This document shows positions 38,426 through 50,400 of a DNA stretch of 64,000 nucleotides, piece after piece. Location of the stretch: positions 124,001 to 188,000 of the forward strand of contig JALMQS010000908.1 in assembly GCA_024734495.1 (NCBI GenBank). The letters are read 5' to 3'. The position numbers were made by a program, and so were the translations under genes. Position 1 is the stretch's first letter, and each line of letters begins with the position of its first letter. The DNA comes from Forficula auricularia. Taxonomy: Eukaryota > Arthropoda > Insecta > Dermaptera > Forficulidae. Below the pieces are notes generated by a model. It did no database searches, was not told where the DNA came from, and saw only the letters and a list, made by a program, of their open reading frames with translations.

Positions 38426-41400
38426 GTAAGTTTTCATCGAATATAGTTGGACATAATACAAAAACACAAAAAAAAGTATTTTTCTGGATAGTTATTATCA
38501 ACTTTTTTATTCTTTTCTTAATTCTTATTATGTCATAAGCTATCATTTGAAGTGAGATTATTGATTAATTAATAAATAAATTTACATTGAAAAGTTCTAA
38601 ATGTCACTGGTAGAATTTAAAGATCACTCAGTAAAATGAAAAGACTAATTTAATTTTTATCATTTAGAAAATTAATGAAATTTTATTAATATTTCATCAT
38701 TTTATTAATAAATAGCAAATCCATCTCTAGTTATTATTTGCAGGCCTTACAAATTATTAAAATAATATTTACACATTATACAATTTAGACAGATAATGTA
38801 CCAAATTCTGACACTATAAGAGCTAATACGTACGACAAAATATATATAATGACGTAAAAATGTGATAATTTTTTAAATACGTTGAAATTGAAGTTTTCAT
38901 TTCATTTTGTTTTAAGCTTCAACCACATTATTAAAGATACAATAAATAGCTTTTCAAAAATTAATTAAATGCATTAGAGATTGTTGTAACCAAATTCTCG
39001 ACATGAAAAATTTCTGTTGGTCCCAATCCTGACAATAGTGGTTCCTAATTTATCATGACATACATTGTTTTGTTAGTTTGTGTTATTATTAAAAACCATG
39101 GCGAACTGTTTTGTATGTTATTTATGTGGAACTGAAACATGCACACATTCAAACAACTATCTCCAAACAGATTTCTTTGACTTTCTTTACAAACGCCTCT
39201 CTTTAGTTTAAGGTGGTTCTTTCAACAAACGTGCTAAAAATCCGTAGAAGTCTTTGAAACTTGGAATATGTTTACGGCGCGATCAACAGCACAATACACA
39301 TACTGTTAAAATTTGAAGACTGATTTACCGATTCACCAAAAACATGAAAGAATTGCAATTAAAAATGACATTTTTAACGAGTTAGAGTAGACAAGGAAAG
39401 GGTGGGGATTATGATAATTATCGAATTTTTCATTCGATAGTTGACCATCACGATCTTTGATGAAAAACTAATATTTGTTAGAATTGTATATTCGGAGTAA
39501 CTTAAAAAAAATTGAAATTACTTACCACGTAGTTTCGATAAAAAACAAAAAAAAACATATTTGGGCGACTATTTTTAGTGGAGGGGATATAAGCACAATG
39601 GGTTGGAAACGACCGCCAAGTATGTGTGTATCTATATAGAGATTTCGTTTTGTGAGTGGTCAGTCAGGTAAAAAAAAAATACCTTAAAATTTTAGTTCGT
39701 TTCATATTTAAAGAGTGGTTACTAGGGTAAAACTTTTGGCGTGGATTGTCGCGAAAGAACCTCCTTAAAGGAATGGGAGCAGAAATTTTTTTGTGATATC
39801 CGAAAACTCGTACGTTAGAGAATCCTTTTCTTTTGGTCATCTCCTTCCAAATTGTCCACATTTTTCCATTACACATACTAATGCATTATCGTCATACATT
39901 TCTTCTACAATTCCGGGGTACATATCGACCATATATTTGACGAGTATGTAGTCATTCATGTTGATTTGCAGATCTTTATTATCTGAACCACTTTCTTCTT
40001 TATCGTCTATAACAGCCTCCTTATTTAATTTTTCTCCTTTTTTTTCTCATCCTTGATTCTTTTCCTCTATTGCTTCTCTTCTTCTTTCTTCAATTTTTCA
40101 TTTTCTTTCTTCAAATGGTAATTTCTCCAATCAGTGGACGTGGCTACTGACGGTATTCTTTCTTCTTGACTTTTCTATTATTTACAGGCGTTTGAGGCCA
40201 AAAAAGACAACGTTTGAAATGGTGAAGGCACTAGAATAATAGTGTCAGAATTAGGATCATAGTATATTTATTCATGATTGGCAAATTTGACAGGCATGTC
40301 AGAGATTTTGGCCCAGAGTATATTTTCATGTACCAAAAACCTGACACCTAATATTTATTTATTACACATATTTTCTAACATAAACTAACTAGAATGTGTA
40401 TTAAATATCTATATCTAGCTAAACAATATTCTCATGATTTTTTTGATGAGGTATCCGCTATTTTGGTGGTGCACTTTTCTAAGGTTACACTCTGAACACA
40501 AACAACCAGTCAAGACGAAAGTAACGTGGCGGAAAAGGAATTCAGCCACATGCATTTCAGTTTGTAAAGAATAATATGTTTTTAGTTAACGACAAAGTAG
40601 ATAAATGGACCTACGTATTCATATATTTATTTATTCAAACAATATTCTGCATTTCTTAATAATGTTATTTCAAGTTGAAAGTGTCAGAATTTGGAACATT
40701 TACCTTATGTATTATTTAAAAAAATTGAAGTTTTTTTCGGATATAATCACCAAAAATTGAATTGTCCAATTTTTTTTAAAACATTATTCGTATTATTATT
40801 CACAATATTATCTTGATCAAACAAAAAACTATTATTTTTTGAAGATATTAATCATTCTTCAAAATATCTGTCAATTAGTTTGTCATATTTGGTTTGCGCT
40901 CTAGCTGAAAATTCACTATTTCCTGTTTTATATTGAGATTAAGAAGAAATCCTATTATTGTCACTTCATTGTCTGTCACAGCATTGTAGACGAGGGATGA
41001 ACCGCGATTGGAATTAGGTGTACATCATCTTTGGAATTATTTGGAATTCATTAGATAATCTATTGTCATCTATTGTCTTCCACTTGGAAATGAAAGTAGA
41101 AGTAGGTGTACACGATTTTAGGTCGCGGTTCACCCCTCGATTGTAGCTATCAATTAAATAACATACAAATTTAATTATTCCAACCTTTACTCCACCCCAT
41201 GATTTCAATCGGAATACTTGTTGAAGAACTTAAAAATCTTCAAGTAAACATGTACTTCCGATTCTTCGATTTTAGGAAGAAAATCTTGAGGTACTTATTC
41301 TATCTAGCCTCAAGATATCTTAAGTTTCAAATCCCAAAACCCTTGGACATACCGTATACGATTGAAATATTTATTTTGCGACACTCCTAATTTACACCCC

Positions 41401-44400
41401 CATCTTTTATTTCAATTGGATTAAAATTTATACACGACTAACAACTTATGACGCTTGATAATTAAACCCATTAAAAAAAATCGTTCCCTTTTTGGGAAAA
41501 TCACAAATGTTATCATGTAAATTGCAACTTGCGGTGTTCCAATTTCAACCAAAAGCTTGCTGTACTCCTAGCCTATAATGAACTTAAGGACGCTCCCTAA
41601 TAAATCGATTTTCTTGCAATCCTTTTAAAACTTTGAATACACATATTTATAAGTGTCCTTTATACGTAGAATTTTTTTTCAATAGTCCTTGCGGCACTAA
41701 ATTTATAAATATTGACCATTGAAATTTGCATATTTAACACGCGAACCCTATCCCGATTGATGTTAAAGCGACTGTTTCATTAAATAACAATCGTAATTTT
41801 CTTGATATTATTTTGAAAAACTGAGAATCATTAACTGAAGATATAACAAATATTTTCCTGTTAAAATAATTGTATCAAGCAGTATTCGTTTTGTATGAAA
41901 AATGTTAAAAGTTAGGTACTTTTGATGGTTTTCATTTTTTCTCTCATGGCATGGCAAGTGAGAGATGGCGACTTGGCAACGTCGCACTAAAATCACTCAA
42001 TTTTTCCATATCTAAAAAACTTCTGCAGCTGGTGCATTTGAGATTGTTGGCTAATTCTCTCAACCTAACTATACTGTTCTCATCTGGAATTCTGCATTGT
42101 GCTGTTTCATGAAGTTTTTGTTTTTTATTCTTTGTCTTTTAGCGTCGGTAAGAATGCAATGTTGCCAGATCCAAGAAACGACGTAGTGAAAATATTTTTG
42201 CCTTTCTGCGCATGTGAGAGTAGAGGAAAGAGCGAACTGCATCTGAGCTATATTAGGGAACGTCCTTAAGTTTCGAATTTCATAGATTTACCGTTGTGAA
42301 ATGCAGGGGGGGGGTACACACTTACGCTAGGACCAATGGATTTTTGGTCTCTAAGGGACCACAATATTCTGGTTTCAAACTATTAAGGGCATTGATTCCC
42401 TTCCACCTAGAATCGACAAAGTGAAATTAACTTTTTTCACCTTGGAGATAGATCTTCTGAAAGTGTCCACTTTTTAAATATAAATGTGAAAGTAAAAATA
42501 TATCCAGATGCTGAATCTCTAGCTACTTAATAACACTGAGTAAAAGAAATGTAAAAATTAACAACCCATCAACTCTTATATACCGAGACGAGACAGTAAA
42601 AAACAACACACTTTTAAACTCTGAGAAAAAATTAAAATTTGATAAAAACTCGATATCATTTTTCTCCAGAAATTTATGTATTTATTAGAAATGTAGCTGT
42701 TAAAGCTTTGATTTTTATGATTAATTTTATTAAGAGTTGAAATTTTATTAAAATCACACATAATTAATTATAATTATTTATTGATCACAAACAAATAATA
42801 CAATAAACTTCAAGTTACTGGTAGTTTATTGTATTATTTGTTCGTTTTCAATAAATAATTATAATTAATTATGTGTGATTTTAATAAAATTTCAACTCTT
42901 AATATATCTATTTGTTGTGTAATGAAAAAATAATGGGAAATATTGAAATGGCATCACTTTTTTGAAGTCTTAATTCCAATAAGATCAATTTTTATTTTAT
43001 TTTTTAATACAATTTATACCTATATTATATGCATTTTAAATTCAAAAAATAATTTCTTTTGTTTTAATTTTTCAAATTAAAATCCATATTTAATTTCCTC
43101 ATTTAAATTTTATTAGCAATTATCATTTTATGTCTATCAATATTATTTTTCTGGAATCAGAGCATTATCTGTGAATTGTACAGACCTACAGGGTAGAATA
43201 ATTACTCCAGGTCTACATTACGTACCTGGTCCAGACAGTTGTACCCTATGCGTCTGTGAAAATGGTAATCCTAAGTGGTGTAAAGCAGTTTTATGTTCGC
43301 CCCCACAGGTATATTTTAACTACTTATATCTATTTACTTTATTGTTTATACTAGTTTTGTTTTTTCTTGCTTTATTTACACAATTTAAATTTTAATGTTA
43401 CAAAATGGCCTGGCTTCATTTATTATCTTTCTTTTTATTAACATTTAACCCATAGAGTAATATAGAGTGGAAGGCTACCATATATCGAAAAAGCGCTCTC
43501 TAGCGACTGCAGGGCGAAAACTCTTAGTTCTTAAGAGCTATCCAAAGATCATAGAACATTCAAAGCCTTTGTCATAGATAAAAGATAGACATCTTTTATT
43601 TTATATATATATATGTATAAGCGCATTTTTTACTCTTGATAATGTCACCAAAATTTGCCCCGAATAGAGCGGTTTCCGCCATTTTATTGCCCAATGCTAT
43701 CGCCTTCGTCTCACCAGAGAGCTCTGTAACTCGTATACATTAAAATACATTGGCTCCTTATGGAGCCTTCCACTCTATATTTATATGATTTAACCCTAAT
43801 GGCTATTGAAATCGAAATTGAAAATTAATTTTTCTATTTATCACAACAGTTGGTTGTACACCAATGATGTCCATCGTGCTCACTCATGAATAATCTCAAT
43901 AATAATGCTTTTTTATCAATTTGTAGGTAATTGATATAGATAAATGTCGTAGTTGGACGACGGGCGTCGCGGTGTCTTAAGACTGAGTTCTACTTGATTT
44001 GAGTTTGTTGAGTTGAATGACACTGTTTTGTTTTGTTTTGCCGGTGGAATAGGAAGGGGCCTTAGAAGAGCGGTCGCAATAATTCTCTGGATTCCACCGA
44101 GGAGATGGCAGATTGTCACCCATATATTTTCATTTCTAGTAGTGTGGGAGCCCACAGAATTATATACAAATTGGTTAATAAAGTGAAGGGAGTGTAGTTT
44201 AACAATGAATGATATAAAACTCAAAGAGGTTTATACAGACTCAATATATTTCGGGTTATTAGTCCATCATCAGGAGTTTACAGATTAAAAACTGTTTTTA
44301 ATCTGTAAACTCTTGATGATGGACTAATAACCCGAAATATATTGAGTCTGTATAAACCTCTTTGAGTTTTATATCATTCATTGTTAAACTACACTCCCTT

Positions 44401-47400
44401 CACTTTATTAATTAATATCATGTTTCACCTAAAACCCATTTTGGGAGTTTTTTTTTAAATTTCTTTAAATAAAAATTGTCATAAATCACATTCTCTACAA
44501 CTTTGCTTTTACAGAATTTTCGGTAAAATTAATAGTTTAGCAGTTTTTGATAATTTATCATTAGTGCTCCCCCACAAAAAACTGAATATATTTTTGAAAA
44601 GAACATAAAATATTTTTTTTTTAAATGTGAATTCTAGCCCTTTCGACCAAACTCAACCAAATTTTGTATGCATAATCTGTGGGCCCCAAAAAGGCTAAAA
44701 GCAAAAACTAACCACCCAAAGGGGGGGAGTCAAAATGATAATTCTAGCCCATCCGACCAAACTACCATATGTATACAAAATTTGGTTAGTTTTTGCATTT
44801 CTAGCCTTCTGGGGGTCCACAGAATATGTATACAAAATTTAGTTTAGTTTGGTCAAAAGGGCTAGCTAGAATTTTCATTTTTGACCCCCTCCCCCATTTT
44901 CGGGGGCTAGTTTTTTTTCATTTCTAGCCTTCTGGGGGGTCCACAGAATATGTATATAAAATTTGGTTGAGTTTGGTCCAAAGGGCTAGAATTTTCATTT
45001 TTGACCCCCCCCCCGCTCCCTTTTTTTGTCTGATAATGTTTAAAACACAGTAAAAAAGAAAATTATTTTGTTCTTTTCAAAAATATATTCAGTTTTTTCT
45101 AGTTAATTTTTTTCATTTTTTATAGTTTTTCAAAATGAGGTAGATCTTTATGCCCCACCCTGTATTTGGAAGCTATAAAATAGCATGATGTTGATATTTT
45201 GACGAAAAATTAAATATCTCATATTTTAGTGCTAGGGGGTTCCTCAGAAATAAATATAAGTGCTCTAGGGTTCCTCGCTCTACAAAAGGTTGAGAAACAC
45301 TGCTCTATAGCAATGATTTTAAGTTAGAAAACATCTTATTCAAATTTCATAAAAATACCTCCAGCCGTTTTTATGCCAATTGTGAAACAAAATATGAGCG
45401 GACAGACAGAAGTTTTGATGAGGGTGTTTTCTTTCATAACTTTGCTCGAAACGTGTACACTCAAAATTTGGGCGTATTTTTGACAGGACAAAAACTAAAA
45501 ACTTTTTATAACCTCTTTTGAGGTCCTCAGGATAATTAAATAGAATATTAAATTTGATCAAAATCGGTTAAGACATTTTAAAGATATTTAGAAAAAACTA
45601 AAAAAGTATACTAAAATAAAGTACTAATGTTTGTTGACCGATATGTACCAAAAACTGTTTAGGCATTACAACTTACGAATATGAACAAAAATATATGTTT
45701 AATTTTTTAGAAGCCTATTTAATTTAATATTAACAAACTATGAGATGTGACAGATCAGAGGAAAAAAGTAACAATTAAACACCGTGTTAAAATATGCGAT
45801 CAATTGCGACGTTTTGCCAATTTATTATGGCTTCATACGGCTCTATACAAAAAATAAATACAATTGAATTATTCACAATCATCAAAATCAACCCAGACAT
45901 AATATAATATAATTGCATTGATCAAATTTATAAAACACTTCATCATTTCCTTTCTTACTAATTAAAATACATATATATATATATATATATATACCAATAT
46001 GAACACACTTATTTATACAACACCATTAATTATTTAGAGTAGCAATGGATTGTACCAGACCAACTGTACACCTTCGACTGATTCAAAAGGATTTAAATAA
46101 TACAAAAATAACTCTTATCAATACATTATAATATTTAATCTAAAATTAAACTCATCTATATAATTCAGCAGAATATATCAAATTCAAATCAACATCTCAT
46201 TAGGCTATTTTTAAAAAACATTTATTACATTTTCAATTGGCAATCACCTGTTTCTCACACCTCCTCCCTTCCAATCTTTTTTATTATTTTTATGGACCTT
46301 ATATTTATTCAATAAATTATTATATAAACAGCTTAGATTATTCGTGTCCATTCTGAAGTTAATAGAGTCATTTAGATATATATGTATCATTTCACTGAGT
46401 TCTCTTTTAAATAAATTCCCTTCAAAATCTAGTATTTCTACTTCATTAAAATTAAACACATGATTATCCTCGAATCGATGGGTAGCTAACGTCGATTTTC
46501 TCACCTTATCTTTATTCCGTTCTTCATAATCCTTTTTTAACCGACTTCAAAAAAGGAGGAGGATCTCAATTCCACTGATTTTTTTTTGTGTCTATGTTAC
46601 CTGATATCTTCGCCAATTTAAAATACCTTAAATTTTCTTCATTCTCAACTTTTGTAGTTTTATGCATTCCATTAAATCTTTAATGCACTTGGAGATGAAG
46701 CTTGAAGGGTAATTATTTATTTTCAATAAATCTCACTTTCTTTAGATTCTCTTCATGAAAATCTTCGTGACTTAATTTAATAGTTTTTAAGGAATTTGGT
46801 GTTGGTACTTGGTGAAACATTTTTATCCAATAAACTTAATTTAATGGCTCTATGTAGTAAACCTAGAACAACACTAAATTTTTGTTTTATTGGCTGGTTA
46901 GAATTAAAGTTCAATACTCTGCCTGAATTCCGCTGTTTCATGTACCAGTTTGTCTTCATCACACCATTGCTTGCCATTCTGTATATAATTATATCAAGGA
47001 AAGATAATTTTCCATCTACTTCCTTTTCCATATTAAATTGTATCTTCTCATGGAAACAATTAAAATACTCCAGTAAACCATTGCATTCATCTTCGGGTAT
47101 GGCCAAAATAGTGTCATCTACGTATAGTCTTAGGAACGATACACTAAACGGAAGAGCAACAAGTATATTATTTAAAACATAATTCATTAATATATTTGCT
47201 ATTGACGGGCTGGCCGGGTTTCCCATACTCGTTCCTTCCAACTGTAGGTACACTTCACCCTCAAAAGTGAAATAGGATATTTCATTTGTTAAATTGAAAG
47301 TTTTTGTGCAGAGAGTAGCAGAATTTTTATATATTGAAGGAGACAATAAAAGAGTGTGTCTTCTGCTGTATTGTAATAGACTGATGAAGAGGGCAAAGCC

Positions 47401-50400
47401 CTCGAAACTATACTCTCGTTATAAATAAATAAAATTTATAATTCTAGCAGAAGACACACTCTTTTATTGTCTGCCTGATGAAGCCATAATAAATGGGCGA
47501 AACGTCGCAATTGATCGCATATTTTAACACGGTGTTTAATTGTTCCTTTTTTCCTCTGATTTGTATTTATTTTTTGTATAGAGCCTGATGAAGCCATAAT
47601 AAATGGGCGAAACGTCGCAATTGATCGCATATTTTAACACGGTGTTTAATTGTTCCTTTTTTCCTCTGATTTGTCACATCTATTAATAATAATAATGGAA
47701 CTGAATAACAATAATTAACAAACTATCTGTGACACACTCATATTAAATGTTATCTTGAGTTTTCACTGCTCAAAACTTCAAAACCATAACGAAATATTAA
47801 ATAAGCTTTTGAGAAAAAGTTATGAAAAAAGTAAATAAAAATTAAATTACTTTTCTAAACATCATAGTTATTGCATTAATTGTTTGTGATTCTGGGACCT
47901 GCCGCCCCCGTCTTTAGAGAAATACGTCCCTGGTGCCATCGTTGTAAATACATTAAATACGGACCCCGAAAGTCCAACTCGCACTTGGCCTATTATGTTT
48001 TTTTCACATTTTATTTTATTATTATTTTTATTTATTTATTTTTTTTTTTTTCGAATTTGAAATTTCACAAAATATTTTCGAGTGGCCGACTATCAAGTTA
48101 TAGAATTCCTCTCGCTTTATTTGATTCTTGCTACATATACCAATTTTTTTTCTTTTTTTTTCTAATGATATTGATGTAGAAGAAAATACACCAAAAAGGT
48201 GCATCTCCTAAAGGCCTGGGCTGGCCCGTCCATCGTGAAAAGAAGAACAGGGGATTTTATGGGCTGGGTAGGAGTTGAAGGTATCTGTGGATGCGGGACT
48301 TAAACAGCTGAAGGTTATTAGTTACGGGGAAGACGGTGGCTGGAAGTGAGTTCCAGTCTCTGGAAATCATGAGGACAAAAGTCTTGGCGAAAGCGTTGGT
48401 TCGGCTTTTATCCAATTTGACATTTCTAGCAAAGAGGGCTCTAGGGGGGATAATTGATTTCAGCTCTATTGAACAGACACCATTTGTTTGTTTGTTTGTC
48501 TATAATAAAAAGAAATAATTGAATACCTACTATTTTTGTTCTTATATTTAATCATTAATATTATTATTATTTTTTTTAAATTTATTTTAATAATATATTT
48601 TTAATTGACATTTTTAGCACTGCAAGTCTTTCCGCGTGGGCCAATCATGCTGTGATTTCATATGTTTGGACGATACTCTACACAATAGTGATGGAGCTAC
48701 AGATTTAGGACTTAGACTAATAGCTAGTGCTGTTACAGCCATCCTTCTTTTATCATTATTATTTTTCCTCATACATCGATTAAGGCAAAGAAAGACAAGA
48801 GGTAATCTTATAATAATATTTATTTTATATATTATCATTTGTTGAAATAATTTATTGATTGTTTTTCTTATTAAATAAAAACATTTCTTTTACAAAGCCA
48901 ATCTGAAAAAGTTTATTGGGAATCCAAACAGAAAATTCCGAATGCACCATGCTCCAGCTAGCTCTAGCCATTCAACTAAACTGGTAGACAATTTTGACTT
49001 TTCCAAGATAGTGAACATAATTTAGAAAAAATTATTTTAGAAATGATCGAAATTTTAAACAAGAAAAATTAAATAATGAATGCAAAGATTTAAGCATTTT
49101 TTGTCTTTCTTTTTTTGAAAAATGATGGAAATTTTTTCAAAAATCAACCCAGACTTATACTATTAAAAAATGAATTTACTTAAGGACCAATCATAGATTT
49201 TGAAGAAATTATTTTTACATTGCATATCAGAGAGGTTCGTCCCTTAGGAATCGAACGCAAGCGCTAACTAGCCCGCCGGCCGTTAGCTAAACTTTTAAGA
49301 CCTCTGGTCAGCGCTTAGGTTCGATTCCTAAGGGACGAACCTCTACTCAATCAATGTAAAATATTTTCTCTAATATCTGCGATTGGTCCTAGTGAAATTC
49401 ATTTATTAATAAGAAAATTAATTTAAAAAATCGTCAGATATGGTCTATTTTTCTAATATTCATTAGACATTTTTAGAAAAAAATTATTTTTCCTGAATAT
49501 TTATATTTTATTTTTATTCAAGGTAATTTCATCTTCAAGACGATCTTATCTTCAAAAATTTATTTATAGTTGCTTTATATTTTTTAAAGTAAAATCTTTA
49601 ATAGCCACGATAGGGTAAATTGACCTGAACGTGATGTTCACCGTAAATGAACCCTCTCCGACTCCAGAAGAGAAGAAGAAGAGGGAGAATCGCCCCTAAT
49701 TTCTGTCTTCTATATGATATAGGCTACGCCCATGTAGAGCGCGACTCTTCCCCCTCCCCGACTTAACCAGACAGTTGAGAGCAAAGAGACTGGAAATTCC
49801 CTCTAGGCCAGTGGTTCTTAAACTTTTATTAGTCGCGGGCCCCTTAAAATCCGAAAGTATATATGCGGCCTCCTTAAAATCCTAAAATATTTTTGCGGTC
49901 AGTACACCTCCCCCCCACCCCCCGCCACCATTAGGTCACATACTCGTAATTACTCGTAAAAAAAACCTCTCAAATTTAACTATAATTCATAAATAAATCA
50001 AAAAGCAGAACTTAACATAACATGTTTTGTATATAAGTTTTGTATATATGTATATGTATATAATGAATTCAAACTTAAATCCTTCATCAATTCAATCAGT
50101 GTCATCGTGGGTTGGTGATAAATTGGTATTATCCCAGTTATTATAGGGATCTCGAATCCACAATTTTCTGCTATCAATTTAATTATTTTGAAAATATTTG
50201 TCAAATTTTTCAATTAATTTTTGGAGATAACATTGAATTAAATAATTTTTTATGTTCTTTATCAAATTCACAATTATCTGTAATCATTTGAGAATAATTT
50301 GGAAACATTTCGAAAACATTAGATTCTATTCTTCGAATCCATGTACGAAGTTTCATTTTCATCGCCTCTATTTTATCTCGGATGGAATAAATGTGTTGAT

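Larger units (their letters stand above)
45742..47690 (-). mobile_element. Degraded Penelope-like element with inverted terminal repeats
   Basis: The ends are inverse: GTGACAGATCAGAGGAAAAAA at 45748 and TTTTTTCCTCTGATTTGTCAC at 47663. Inside, on the minus strand, are PLE reverse-transcriptase and endonuclease-tail coding remnants. The right side has two tandem hammerhead units, the left side one degenerate unit in the sense of the ORF, which is the usual PLE arrangement of pseudo-LTRs. Other elements (46782-46833, an AACCGACTTC repeat at about 46538-46640, and a family A arm at 47345-47465) have landed in it. Confidence 0.75.
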
